A DNA stretch of 64,000 nucleotides from Areca catechu (lineage: Eukaryota; Streptophyta; Magnoliopsida; Arecales; Arecaceae). Each line of letters opens with the position of its first letter. Positions within the stretch are counted from its first letter, which is position 1. Positions 11,116 through 22,300 of this stretch are shown here, in pieces. The notes beneath the pieces were generated by a model. It saw only the letters and a list, made by a program, of their open reading frames with translations, ran no database searches and was not told the DNA's origin. A program made the position numbers and the translations under genes. Location: positions 3,019,001-3,083,000 of the forward strand of contig CM038046.1 in the NCBI GenBank assembly GCA_021397845.1. Direction: 5' to 3'.

Positions 11116-13629
11116 ATGTCTCGCTTTGGTCTAAACTTCCGCCCCGCCACCAACCAGGACAAGGCTGGTCCTTCTGAGCGGAGACCAGCATCTCCTTCTT
11201 CCGGTGAGGAGGAGGATGCAGCTTGTTTCGAGTTTAGTAGGAGGCGCCCTCCTGGTCCAGTACTCATTAGGGGACCGGGGTCTGGTCCTTCCCATCCTTC
11301 TCGTTCTCCTCCCTCTTCTGAACTTGTTCCTGAGTCCGTCCGATCCACAGGTCCTGGCGGGGTCGCCTCGACGATCACTGCCGAGGAACTGGGGACCATC
11401 CGGGATGTCCATGGCATCCCGCACTCTGTCTGGCTTTTAATCCCCCGTCTGGGGGAACGGGTTACTTCTAGTGGCCCGGGCCGTATTGCCTTTTATGAGA
11501 AGACCTTTTCTGGGGGTCTCTGCTTTCCTTTTCATCCGTTCTTCATGTCAGTGTTGAATAATTATCGTTTGGTCCCTGCTCAACTAGTACCAAACGCCAT
11601 TAGGGTCATCTTTTGTTTTGTTGTGCTTTGTCACCTTCATTGGTTTGTTGCCCGGCTTTCTCTGTTCAGGGCTTTCTTTGCCCTGAAGCACCACCCGACT
11701 GAGGACGGGTGGTGGTCATTATCTTCCCGTCCAAAGGGCATTAAGTTTGAGCTCCCCTCTTCCGTCAAGGGATGTAAGAGCAAGTTCTTTTTTGCCACGG
11801 TTGAAGGGGTCGACTGGGTCTGGAGTGACCCGGACTAGTCCCCCAACCGAAACTGTGGTCGATGCGGCTGACTGGGATGACTATGAGCAACTCCGCACCA
11901 TCCAGATCTCTTCTCTCGAGGTTCTGTTGTCAGAGCAGAATCTCTTCGAAGCCAGGGTCGACCCAACGAGTGGGTTGGGTGAGTTCGACCTGAACTTTTC
12001 TTCTCTCTTTTTTTGTGCTTCTTACATTGCTTTCTGTGGGCTCTGACTATTGTATGGCTTGTATGCAGGCATGATCTTCACGGAGAGCGACTTGCTGGCA
12101 ATCACCCGAAAGAAGCTACCAACCGGGCTGGTCGATGAGCCTCCGTCGAAACGGGTCTAGGGCGAGAGCGCGTTTACGGCCGCTCCCACCGCGGCGGCCA
12201 ACCCGAGTCGGGAGGCGATTGAAGCTGCTCTTGCCGCGTCGGCTGGCCAAAATTCGGGGGCGACCAAAACTGCTCCTGCACCATTGGAAAGGGCGATGTA
12301 TGCGATGCCGGGGCCAGTCCAGCGGGCAGTCCGAAAGGTTCCAGAGCGGCACGGTCGACAGGGAATGACCCCTTCCATGGGGCCTGAGGTGGTTGTCCGG
12401 GCAAGGGCCACAGCTGCTGCCGCTGCATCCCCCAGTCCCCCGAGCCCGGCTGTGATCGAGGTCGAGGATGGGGAGGTCCGAGCTGGGGCCGAGCTCGTGA
12501 CCGAGGCGCCACCTGCAAAGGTGTCAGGTCCTCGGCCTGTCCCTAGGGGTCCTGCTACTAGTGGGGCAAGGGTACCTACCCCCGAAGAGAGCAGGAGGGA
12601 GGAGGCGCAGCACTGACTTCCGTTCAAGCTAGGGTCAGAGAGCTCTTTGCTCTGGAGCCCCACACTGGCCGAGCGCATGATGGATTTTTCAATCCAACCA
12701 TGCAATCGGCAGGAGATGGCCGAACTGCAGCTAGGAGATGTGCTTAGCGGCATCTTCCCCCAACTCTTCTCGGTAAGTGGCTCCACTTCTCTTTCTTTCT
12801 TTTCTTTCTTTTTCTTTTTCTTTTTTTTCCGCTAACCTTTTATATGGTGCAGATCGGTGCCGAGGCCCTCTTCATCAGGGATTGCTGTCGAAACTGGCAG
12901 CATAGTGAACAGCAGCGGGCGGCTGAGATCGAGTCACTGAAGGCCAGCCTGAAGGAGAGGACCGAGGTGAACGGAGTGCTCGGTCAAAGGGTCAAGGACC
13001 TGGAGAAGCAGCTCGCCGACTCTAAGGGGCAAGCGAAGGAGCTCCGGAAGGGCCTTGACCTGGAGCAGAGCCGCTCGAGGAAGAGTGCTGAGGAGCTCGC
13101 CCTTGCTGAGAAGAGGATGAAGTGGTACAATGCCGAGACCGTTCGGCACAAGGAGACCGCTCAGTCTGCTCAGGCCGAGCTGGCGGCAGAGAAGGAGAGG
13201 TTGGCCGCGGCTGAGAGGGTGATAGAGAAGATGGCCAAGTCGGTAGAGGCAACCAGGATGGAGGCCACCGAGGCAAGGAAGGAGGCCATCGGGGCAAGGA
13301 AGGATGCTGAAGAGGCCATCGCCAGGTACAAGGCCTCGGAGGAGTTCATCGCCGAGATTCATCAAACGGCATCGGACTTCTACAAAGGCTTCATGTTCCT
13401 GCATGGCCGAGTTGAGATGTTTGTTCCTGACGAGGGCCGCAATCGCCTCAGGTATCCTCTAGCCTCGGACACGGAGGCGGGCGTTGAGGAAGCTATTGCC
13501 TCCGAACCTTCCCCGCCATTCGAGGCTGAGACTGGGCCACCCGAGGCCGGAGCCGTTCAGCCAGAGGTTCCCAAAAATGGGACCTTACAGCCTCATGGCC
13601 CAATCGGGGGGCCAGTCAGAGTGGAGTAA
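11116..13629 (+). pseudogene. Antisense accessory gene of element B (PF04195-like domain plus coiled coil)
   Basis: Three exons on the strand opposite to pol: 11116-11978, 12069-12772 and 12853-13629, with GT-AG introns (GTGAGT...GCAG, GTAAGT...GCAG). The start MSRFGLNFRP matches that of the element C copy. Exon 1 holds the domain known from plants as 'putative gypsy type transposon' (IPHSVWLLIPRLGERV, CFPFHPFFMSVLNNYRLVPAQ, HPTEDGWWSLSSRP). Exon 2 begins GMIFTESDLLAI, is alanine- and proline-rich, and ends DFSIQPCNRQEMAELQLGDV. Exon 3 is a long charged coiled coil followed by the FYKGFMFLHGRVEMFVPDEG block and an acidic tail. A TAG at 11836, a 2-nt indel near 11851 and further stops in exon 2 make this copy a pseudogene. 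The function is unknown; extra antisense ORFs are known from Tat-lineage elements. Confidence 0.8.
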
Positions 13630-13715
13630 ATTTCCTTCTTGTTTTCCATTTTTGTATTTGGTTTGGGTCACCTGGCATATCGGGGACCCAAAGACTTTTG
13701 TAGCTAACTTTTGTT

Positions 13716-13721
13716 AATAAA
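13716..13721 (+). terminator. Polyadenylation signal of antisense gene B
   Basis: AATAAA 87 nt after the stop codon, in the sense direction of the antisense gene. The element E copy has one at a similar distance. Confidence 0.55.
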
Positions 13722-13909
13722 ATGAGAATATTCCTGTTACTTGTTCCCGAGCATTGCCTGACTTTTCCCTCTCACCCTCTTTCTTTCATTCTCCTCTCTC
13801 TTTTTTTTTTTGAGATGAGTGGCGAGATCAGAGAAGAGGGTTCTGCCTTGTCTGGGATTTGGCCACCAGGCTTTAGTGTCGGCAAGTTGGTCACAGGATT
13901 TTGATAGTT

Positions 13910-15475
13910 AAGAGTAACTGGGCTCAAAGACTTCTTGGCTAGAGAGCTGGGCCCCAGTCCAAGGTGCCTAAGAGCTAGGCTCAGGGCTTGGATGCCTTGG
14001 AGCTAGGCTCGAGGCTTTGGTGCCGGAGAGCTGGGCCCCGGGCTTGGGTGCCTGAGAGCTGGGCTCCGGGCTTGGATGCCTTGGAGTTAGGCTCGAGGCT
14101 TTGGTGCCAGAGAGCTGGGCCCCGGGCTTGGGTGCCTGAGAGCTGGGCTCAGGGCTTGGGTGCCTGAAAGCCGGGCTCAAGGCTTGGATGCCTTGGAGCT
14201 AGGCTCGAGGCTTTGGTGCCGGAGAGCTGGGCCCCGGGCTTGGATGCCTGAGAGCTGGGCTCAGAGCTTGGATGCCTTGGAGCTAGGCTCGAGGCTTTGG
14301 TGCCGGAGAGCTGGACCAGGGCTTAGGTGCCTGAGAGCTGGGCTCGGAGCTTGGATGCCTTGGAGCAAGGCTCAAGGATTCTTCCGAAGAGCTGGGTCCC
14401 GGGTCTTGGTCACCTGAGAGTTGGGCTCAGGCCTTGGCATCTTGGAGTTGGGCTCGAAGACGTTGATGATTTGAGAGCAGCTTGGCTCTAAGATCCCTTG
14501 GCCGGAGAGATGGGCCCCGGTCCAAGGCTGCTTGACGGCTGGGCTCAAGTCATTGCGTCTTGGAGCTGGGCTCGAAGACATTGATGATTTGAGAGCAGCT
14601 TGGCTCGAAGATTTCTTCGCCGGAGAGCTGGGCCCCGGTCCAAGGTTGCCTGAGAGCAGGGCTCAGGTCCTGGTGTCTCGGAGCTGGGCTCGAAGACTTC
14701 TTCTTCCAGAGAGCTGGGTCCCGGGTCTCGGTCACCTAAGAGCTGGGCTCAGGCCTTGGTGTCTCGGAGCTGGGCTCGAAGACGTTGATGATTTAAGAGC
14801 AGCTTGGCTCGAGGATCCCTTGGCCGGAGAGCTAGGCCCCAGTCCAAGGTTGCCTGAGGGCTAGGCTCAGGTCTTGGTATCTCGGAGCTGGGTTCGAAGA
14901 TGTTGATGATTTGAGAGCAGCTTGGCTCGAAGATCCCTTGGCCAGAGAGCTGGCCCCCGGTCCAAGGCTGTCTGAGGGCTGGGCTCAGGTCCTGGCATCT
15001 TAGAGCTGGGCTCGAAGACGTTGATGATTTGAGAGCAGCTTGGCTCGAAGATTCCTTGGCCGGAGAGCTGGGCCCCGGTCCAAGGTTGCCTGAGAGCTGG
15101 GCTCAGGTCCTAGTGTCTCGGAGCTGGGCTCGAAGACTTCTTCTTCCGGAGAGCTGGGCCCTGATTCTCGGTCACCTGAGAGCTGGGCTCAGGCCTTGGC
15201 GTCTTGGAGCTAGGCTCGAAGATGTTGATGATTTGAGAGCAGCTTGGCTCGAAGATTCATTGGCCGGAGAGCTGGACCCTGGTCCAAGGCTACCTGAGGG
15301 CTGGGCTCAGGTCCTAGCATCTTGGAGCTGGGCTCGAAGACGTTGATGATTTGAGAGCAGCTTGGCTCGAAGATTTCTTAGCCGAAGAGCTGGGCCCCGG
15401 TCCAAGGTTGCCTGAGAGCTGGGCTCTGGTCTTGGTGTCTCGGAGCTGGGCTCGAAGACTTCTTGGAGGTTTTCC
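13910..15475. repeat. Tandem array between pol and antisense gene of element B
   Basis: About 1.5 kb of imperfect repeats around GAGCTGGGCTCGAAGAC, GAGAGCTGGGCCCCGGTCCAA and GATGATTTGAGAGCAGCTTGG. Two families of unit are visible: one to about 14370 built on GCTTGGATGCCTTGGAGC, and one after that on the GATGATTTGAGAGCAG unit. Open frames on both strands are by-products. Confidence 0.85.
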
Positions 15476-15542
15476 TGCAAGGCAGATAGATACTTGCGCA
15501 AAAGAAAAACCATTATTATTATTATTGGGGGAAAGCCTTACA

Positions 15543-16511
15543 TTATTGATAGTATCTTCGCAGATTGCAAGCATTCCATGTTCGTGGGAACCTGACGCCG
15601 TCGAGATCCTCGAGGTAATAGGCCCCCTGTGAAAGGGTCTCGGCCACCTTATAAGGACCTTTCCAATTCGGTAAGAGCTTGCCGCACTCCCGGGGTTGAG
15701 ATACTTCTGCCCGGTATAGCACCAAGTCCCCAGGTCTGAAGACTTTTGGCCTGACCCGGGTATTGTAGTACCGGGCTACTCCTTGTCGGTATGCCGCCAT
15801 TCGTAGCTGGGCTTTATCCCTTGTTTCTTCGAGGAGATCCAGGTTGAGCAAGAGGTGTGCCGAGTTCCGCGCCTCATCATATTGCTGCACTCGTAGTGTG
15901 GGCACGCCGAGCTCAACCAGGATGACCGCCTCGATGTCGAAAACAAGGTTGAAGGGCGTCTCATTGGTTGTCGTTATGGGCGTTGTGTGGTAGGCCCACA
16001 GAATGCTTGGGAGTTCTTCCGCCCATCTGCCCTTGGCTTAGTCCAGCCTGGTTCTGAGCCCTTGAAGGATGGTCCAATTAGTCACCTCGACTTCCCCGTT
16101 TGTTTGAGCGTGAGCTACCGAGGTGAATCGGTGTTGGATGCCGTGTTCGATGCAGAACCTTTCGAATTCTCGATTGTCGAATTATCACCCGTTATCAATG
16201 ATGATACAACGGGGGAGTCCAAAGCGGCAAATGATTGACTTCCAGAAGAATTGGCGGATATTGGCTTCTGCGATCCAGGCCAGTGGCTCTGCCTCGACCT
16301 ACTTGGTGAAGTAGTCGATTGCCACCAGCAGGAATCTTCACTGCCTTGGTGCAAGGGGAAACGGCCCCAAGATGTCCATCCCCCATTGGGCAAAAGGCCA
16401 AGGGGCTGAAAGCTAGGAGATCGGCACCGCCGGCTGGTACTGTATGCGAGCGTGGCGCTGGCATTTGTCGCGCTTTTTAACGAAGTCGGCGGCGTCCTCC
16501 CTCATGGTCTC
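15543..16511 (-). pseudogene. Element B integrase
   Basis: The C-terminal part (15543-15905) is well preserved, with ARYYNTRVRPKVFRPGDLVL and GPYKVAETLSQGAYYLEDLDG, ending in the NLRRYYQ peptide typical of Tat integrases. The catalytic core between 15906 and 16511 is present in pieces: the text around 16,380 corresponds to the MDILGPF region, but frameshifts and stops interrupt it. The HHCC zinc finger lies in the preceding frame (HEGLCGNHVGGRTLAYK at its start). Inactive. Confidence 0.82.
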
Positions 16512-17237
16512 CTAGAAGTACCCCTGGCGAAGGGCTTTATAAGCCAGTGTTCTCCCTCCCACATGGTTCCCGCAGAGGCCTTCGTGTATCTCCTGGAGTA
16601 TGAAGGTTGCTTCTGCGGGCCTGAAGCACTTCAGGAGTAGGTAGGAGTAAGATCGGTGGTAGAGCTGGCCCTCCATCAGAACGAACCGGGAGGCCTTCTT
16701 CTTGACGAGGCTTGCTTCTACATGGTCCTCGGGTAGGGAGCCATCGGTGATGTACCTAATGTACCTGTCCATCCAGCTCGGCTCGAGGGTGACTTGATGA
16801 ACCTCCTCTGAGCCTTCGTAGCTTGGATTTTCGAGGTACTCGACATAGGCGCGTCCCAGCGATGAGTCCGGCAGGGTCGCGAGTCTAGATAATGCATCCG
16901 CGTGTGCATTCTCTCCACGGAGGATGTGGAAGATGCTGAAGCACCGGAAGCCTATCGTGCTCGAGCGGACCCGCTCCAGGTACTTCATCATCTGGGGGTC
17001 CCTGGCTTCATACTTTCCGGAGACTTGTCCAGCAACCAGTTGGGAGTCGGTGAAGACTTTCAAATTCTGCACACCCAGCTCGTCGGAGACTCTTAAACCC
17101 ACGAGGAGTGTTTCGTACTCCACCTGGTTGTTTGTCGCGACGAATTTGAAGCGGAGGGCGCATTCTGTCACAACCCCATCACTGTTGGCGAGGATGAGGC
17201 CTGCTCCGCTCCTGCCGGAATTGGATGCGCCGTCCAC
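16512..17237 (-). pseudogene. Element B second (Tat-type) RNase H and start of integrase
   Basis: This 241-codon frame starts MDGASNSGRSGAGLILANSD, the additional RNase H found in the Tat lineage, with FTDSQLVAGQVSGKYEARD and ENAHADALSRLATLP as later motifs. The C-terminal 80 residues run into the integrase zinc finger (EIHEGLCGNHVGGRTLAYKA). It is the longest intact pol segment of element B and stops where the core should continue. Confidence 0.9.
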
Positions 17238-17360
17238 GTGGAGGATCCAAGGCTCCTCCCCGGGTCTGAGCTCTGTTATTGTCTGCTCTGGCTCCTCGAC
17301 GAGCCTAGTGCACTTGACTACGAAGTCAACTAGGACTTGGACCTTCTGTGAGGACCTCGG

Positions 17361-17906
17361 TCAGTACACTATGTCGAACTCGCTGAGTAGCAGGGAACAC
17401 CTGGCCAATCTCCCGGAAGGCTCGAGGTGGCTAAGTATGGTCCTCAGCGGCTGGTTCGTCAAGACCACTATCGGGTGCGCTTGGAAGTAGGGCCTGAGGT
17501 GCTTAGCAGACATTATTAGTGCAAAAATGAGTGTTTCGGAGCGAGTATACCTGATTTCCGCATCGCGGAAGATTTTGTTGATGTAGTATACCGGCTTCTG
17601 AGATTTGTCCTCGTCTGCACGGACGAGAACCGAGCTGACGACTTTGAGCGTAACCGCCAGATATAGTAGGAGCTCCTCCCCCTCTTTCGGTCTGGAGAGC
17701 AACGGGGGAGAGGAGAGAAATTTCTTCAGCTCCTCGAAGGCCGTCCTGCACTCCTCAGTCCAGATGAAGTCGTGCATCTTACGCAACACCTTGAAGAATG
17801 GAAGGCAATGGTCGACCAACCTTGAGATGAATCGGCTCAGGGCGGCAATACGCCTCGTTAGGTGCTGGACCTGCTTCTTGGAGATCGGGTGCTCCATGTC
17901 GATGAT
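17361..17906 (-). pseudogene. Element B RNase H
   Basis: Motifs LTRRIAALSRFISRLVDHCL, FEELKKFLSSPPLLSRPKEG, LYLAVTLKVVSSVLVRADED and YFQAHPIVVLTNQPLRTILS mark the RT connection and RNase H. It is cut from RT by the solo LTR and ends in a TGA (17361-17363) after FDIVY, where related elements continue with an arginine codon. Confidence 0.88.
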
Positions 17907-19147
17907 TGTTGCCGCCAGGATCGTCGTGGCCCGTAGCTGCTGGTGGCGTCGATGATCGCCCGTCCACCTCTTCGGGATGCCTCCTGTGCCTCGGGACCTG
18001 CAAGAAACAGCATCAGTGACCCGGGCCGGGGATTCCGACGGGGGCACTCCGATGGTCAAGTCAATGACGATGCAGGAGAACAGATCCTCCTAGTTGAGCC
18101 CCTCGGGATGAGCTCCACGCTAGGAAGAGTGAGTGTCGTGTGAATGGAATTGAGAGCGGGCTGGGAGAGGTGATGGTCGAGGTGGAAGAGTCCTCCTGTG
18201 TGACCCATCTCCCTTTTTTCTGTCGCCCGTCCCAGTGGTCTCCCTTCTTCCTTTTTGCTTTGCTTACTTTTGGCTTACCCTGGCTGGGTTTTTACTCTGA
18301 CTTGCCTCGGGATCCTCCCGTGTCGTCAGACGCACGCGATAAGGTATCGTGCCGTAGACGGGATGCCTTTTTTGACAGATGGCTGGGGAAGCTTCCATGC
18401 GCTCTGACATTTTCTCTGTTTGCTCCATTCCTGGAAGCTTGGCAGGACCTCGATTGGCAGGCCGCCGCCCTCGAGACTCGTGCTCTCTGGCTGGGTCCTT
18501 CCCCTAGCGGTACTGTAGATTGGTGGAGAGCATGGCACCTTGATCAGGGGATTTCCTTCCCTTCTGGTGTGAGTGACAGCTGTGGGTATTAATTGCGGCA
18601 TGGCAGGCACTGCCGCACGACCCTTGGGAGGCCCACCATCATCCTTGGAGAGGAGGCGCCGCTTCCTTGGCGGTTGGTGCCTCTGCCCGAGCTGGGGACC
18701 GAGCTTTAGAGATGGGGCCCAACTCCGAGGGGCTTGGCCTCGAGGTGGCTCAGCTGGGTGGAGGAGGGCTGAGCATGACTCTGGACCAGCTGAACTCAGC
18801 TTTGGGCGAGCTCGACCTGATGGAGGTGGGTGGGGCGCAGCCCAGCCTAGGGGACTTGACGTCGGAGGGGCTCCACGTGGCAGAGGAGACTTGGGCTCAA
18901 CTCCTGACCACGGGGCCCGATCCTAAGGGGCCCGCCTTGGGAGGGGACTTACGCTCGGCTCCGGCCTAGGCGTCCCGCCCCGGCGGGGACCGACCTGGCG
19001 GAGGACGGAGCTCAACTTCGGCAGGCGACTCCGCTATTCTGCGGGAGCTCAGCTCGGCGAAGGGGCCCATGTTGAAAATCCAGTGTGGCGTCTGATAGGG
19101 ACTTCACGTCAATCTACCCACCCCACGTCAGCGATCCAGCCACATCA
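17907..19147 (-). mobile_element. Solo LTR of a B-like element inside pol of B
   Basis: A 1,241-bp LTR (TGTTGCCGCCAGGATCG at one end, CAGCCACATCA at the other) with perfect target duplication ATGAT at 17902-17906 and 19148-19152. No internal sequence remains, so it arose by LTR-LTR recombination. On removing it, RT joins RNase H in the expected place. Its sequence is clearly diverged from the LTRs of B, so it comes from a sister family. Confidence 0.93.
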
Positions 19148-20003
19148 ATGATCGCTTGGACCTTTTCTGGGTTTGCTTTGATACCTGTCTAGGTGACCAT
19201 GAAGCCGGGGAACTTTCCTGCCACCACTCCGAATGCGCACTTCGCTAGATTCAGCTTCATCTGATGTTGCCGCAGGTTATGGAAAGACTCGGCGAGGTCA
19301 ACGATATGATTCGAGCTTGGCTTGCTCATGACAAGCATGTCATCAACATACAGTTGCATGTTCCGGCCAATTTGATCCTTGAAGACCTTATTGACTAGAT
19401 GCTGGTACGTTGCTCCTGCATTCTTCAGACTGAAGGGCATCATCCTGTAGCAGTATGTCCCTTGGTCGGTGATGAAGGCGGTGTGCTCCTCGTCCTCCGG
19501 GTGCATACGGATCTGATTGTATCTGGAGAATGCATCCATGAAGGAGAGCAGCCTGTGCCCAGAGGTGGCGTCCGCCAACTGGTCAATCTTCGGTAGTGGA
19601 AAGCTATCCTTCGGGCATGCCTTGTTGAGGTCGGTGTAGTCTACACAGATCCTTCACTTGCCATTGTTCTTTCTTACCATCACCACGTTCGCCAGCCAGT
19701 TCGGATATTGGACCTCCCGAACAAAATCGATGGCTAGGAGTTTGTCCACTTTCTCGTTGATAGCCGCCTGCCTCTCCGGGGCGAAGCTTCTCTTCTTCTG
19801 CCGAACTGGCCTGTGCTTTGGGTCAACGCTCAGTTTATGAGTAATGATGTCGGAGGGATACTTGGCATGTTCGTCGCTGTCCAGGCGAATACATCTACGC
19901 TTGCCCGCAGGAACTCTAGTAGTTGAGCCCTCTCATCCTCAGGTAGCTGGGCTCCAATCTGCACCATCCTCGTGGGGTCATCTCCGAGCGGATAAGAGAG
20001 TAG
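19148..20003 (-). pseudogene. Element B reverse transcriptase
   Basis: From 19980 down, the minus strand gives the RT start (PNWLANVV-like text, WRICVDYTDLNKACPKDSFP), then MADATSGHRLLSFMDAFSRY, the DEEHTAFITDQGTYCYRMMP block and the catalytic LYVDDMLVMSK near 19340. The distal segment HQMKLNLAKCAFGVVAGKF is followed by a TAG at 19189-19191 right after FMVT, where relatives have glutamine. Another break separates the N-terminal segment from the frame starting at 19578. Confidence 0.88.
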
Positions 20004-20714
20004 TCACTCGACCGGGCCTCTCCTGGGGTCTGGAGCCCTTTGGTCGATATCATCTGCCTTGGGATCACCCTTGGGGACCTTGGCCCCAGGAAGGGTTTGG
20101 AAGCAGTGCTGCACCGGCTGGGGTGCTTCCCTTATCTCCCCGACACCGTAGGGAGTGGGGAACTGTACGAGTAGTCTTTTGGTGGAGACAATGGCGTCGA
20201 GTAGGTTGAGCTCGGGTCGGCCCAGGATCATGTTGTAGGCAGAAGGAAGCCTGACAACCGTGAAAGTCATCATAACGGTGCTCTGCCGTGGTGGGGTCCC
20301 GGTAGTGATTGAGAGAGTGATATCTCCCTCCATCCTTACAGAATCACCTGTGAAACCAACAAGGGGAGTATGCACAGGTTTGAGTTGACCGGGAGAAAGG
20401 TTCATCCTGGAGAAGGCATCATAAAAAAGCATATCTATGGAGCTTCCACTATTAACCATGATGCGTTTTACAGGATGCTTCGCGATCGTCATATCGATGA
20501 CCACGGCATCATTATTTATATTTTTTCCCTGTCTTCCTTCCCTCATAAAGGGGAGTACATTCTCAGGATTCCTTGCCCCCCGGGTCTTCTTGGGCGCGCG
20601 CGCAGCTCCCCAGGAGATCATACCCACCGGCTTCTCGATAGGGTGGTTGTCGATTGCTGGAGCTGGTGGAAGAGCGACGAGTGCCTGGGATTCCACTTGA
20701 GGTCTACCCCCCAT
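20004..20714 (-). pseudogene. Element B aspartic protease
   Basis: A 236-codon frame with MTIAKHPVKRIMVNSGSSID near residue 75, LLVQFPTPYGVGEIR later, and YNMILGRPELNLLDAIVSTK, the standard end of Tat proteases. The catalytic triad reads N-S-G rather than D-S/T-G, so the active-site aspartate is replaced by asparagine and the enzyme should be dead. The upstream WGAARAPKKTRGARNPENVL stretch is the gag-protease linker. Confidence 0.88.
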
Positions 20715-20756
20715 GAACCTTTTGAGGTAGCCCCTCTTGATGAGTTCTTCGATTTT

Positions 20757-22217
20757 TCACTTGAGATTACGGCATTCCTCAGTGTCATGGCCGTGGTCGT
20801 GGTGAAAGCGATAGCACTTCGTTTTATCACGGCCAGTGAAGGGCTTCATCGAAGGTGAGCATTTCAGGTAGTTCTCGCCTTCGATCTCTATGAGGATTTT
20901 TGTCCTCGGGGCGAGGAGGGGGGTGTAACTCTCCTCAGGAACGGGAGCGCCTTTCGGTCTTGGCCCCCTCGGGGAGTTCGGAGCCTGAGGTCCTGGCTTT
21001 CGGGTTCCGAGCGTCTCAGTCAGGGTCGGCTTCTTTGGTGGCTTCCCGTCGAGCTCCCGTCTCGTACGATCCACCTCCTCGGTGCGAATGTACTTCTGGA
21101 CTCAAAGGAGGAGCTCGGAATAAGTCTTGGGGGACTTCTTGTCGAGCGAGTAGGTCAGGCAGGAGGTCTTGAGCCCTCCCTTTAGTGCCAGCATGGCAAA
21201 TGGCTCATCAAGGTTGTAGATCTTCAATGCGGCAGCCTTGAAGCGGGCCACGTAGTTCCGCAGCGACTCGCGGTCTTGCTGTCGGATGGAGAAGAGGCTG
21301 TCAACTTCTCGTGGCAATTTCTGACAGGCATCGAAGTGGGCCATGAACTTCTGCCCCAACTGGGCGAAAGAGTTGATGCTCTCCGGCTCCAAGCGGGTGA
21401 ACCACACCCGGGCTACCTTCCGGAGAGTAGTAGGAAAGGCGACGCAGAGGAGAGCGTCGGTGGCCCCCTGGACCTTTATGAGGGCCCGGTAGCTTTCCAG
21501 GTGGTCCAGGGGGTCGGTGGTCCCATCATAAGGATCCACCTGCGGCATACGAAACCGACTCGGAATCGGCTCCCCTTGGATTTCTTGGGAGAAAGGGGGA
21601 CGTGCGTCGTAGCCCGCTGGCTCACTAGTTGAGCCTGGTAGATTGGCAAATCGGCAGGATAACTCCGCCAACTTGCAGTCATGCTCCTCTAGGCGCTTCT
21701 CCGCCGCGCATATGATGGCTTCATCAGTGGACCCCTCCGTCGAAAGAGACGGAGGAGGTGACATGGGTCAATGGCACCCGTGGCGGGGGGTCTTACTTTT
21801 CCTACCTCGGTGGGGCTTGGATATTGCCCGCCCGAGGTTTGGTGAGTGGCTCTCCCTGTCGGCAGATCCGGCTCGTTGTCTTTTCGCCGGAGTTTGATAG
21901 CTACCCCGGTTATTAGTGATGGCCCGCGACTATGAAGGCCTTCCTTGGAAGGAACGCAGGCTGTCGCGGGGGGCCGCGGCATGGGTTGCGGGAGTCCCTG
22001 GCTGTTGGTGGGTAGCCAAGGACCGGTGCTGGTGCTGAAGCTGGTGCACTGCTATGGCAAGGATCTGCATTTGCTGGGCGAGTGCAGCCAGCTGAGACTC
22101 CGCCGGAGGTGGTTGAACCGGAGTGGATGTCCCTGCCTCTAGGCTGTGCGGGTTTTCCCGGGAGGGGGAGTCCCCTGCACGACTGGTGGAGGCCTCTCGC
22201 GCCCGTGTCGTCACCAT
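20757..22217 (-). pseudogene. Element B gag
   Basis: Gag begins MVTTRAREASTSRAGD at 22217 with a proline-rich and glutamine-rich head. The core is at 21102-21764 (MPQVDPYDGTTDPLDHLESY, ARVWFTRLEPESINSFAQLG, SLFSIRQQDRESLRNYVARF). The tail at 20757-21074 has a zinc-knuckle-like CYRFHHDHGHDTEEC. Frame changes occur between the three blocks, so no single frame survives. Confidence 0.87.
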
Positions 22218-22269
22218 CCTTTCGTGGAACTTGCTTGTAAAGGGAGGGGCTTGAACTAGATCAAAGACT

Positions 22270-22300
22270 GTTCACAGGCCCCCTACCTGGCGCGCCAATT
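22270..22300 (-). promoter_or_regulatory. Leader and primer-binding region of element B
   Basis: Minus-strand ATTGGCGCGCCAGGTAGGGG follows the 5' LTR directly. The same leader occurs after the LTR of element C at 28232. It is a conserved leader of this retrotransposon group; I cannot name the priming tRNA with confidence. Confidence 0.7.

Noticed and set aside
12157..12786. Minus-strand open frames opposite exon 2 of antisense gene B
   Set aside because: GC-rich shadow. Exon 2 on the plus strand has conserved counterparts in element C.
12934..13404. Minus-strand leucine-rich frame of 156 codons
   Set aside because: Reverse reading of a coiled-coil coding region. The glutamate-rich plus frame is conserved between B and C.
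13968..14180. Repetitive frames such as PSPEPSSQAPKPGAQLSGTK
   Set aside because: Produced by the tandem array of element B; no start, domain or context supports a gene.
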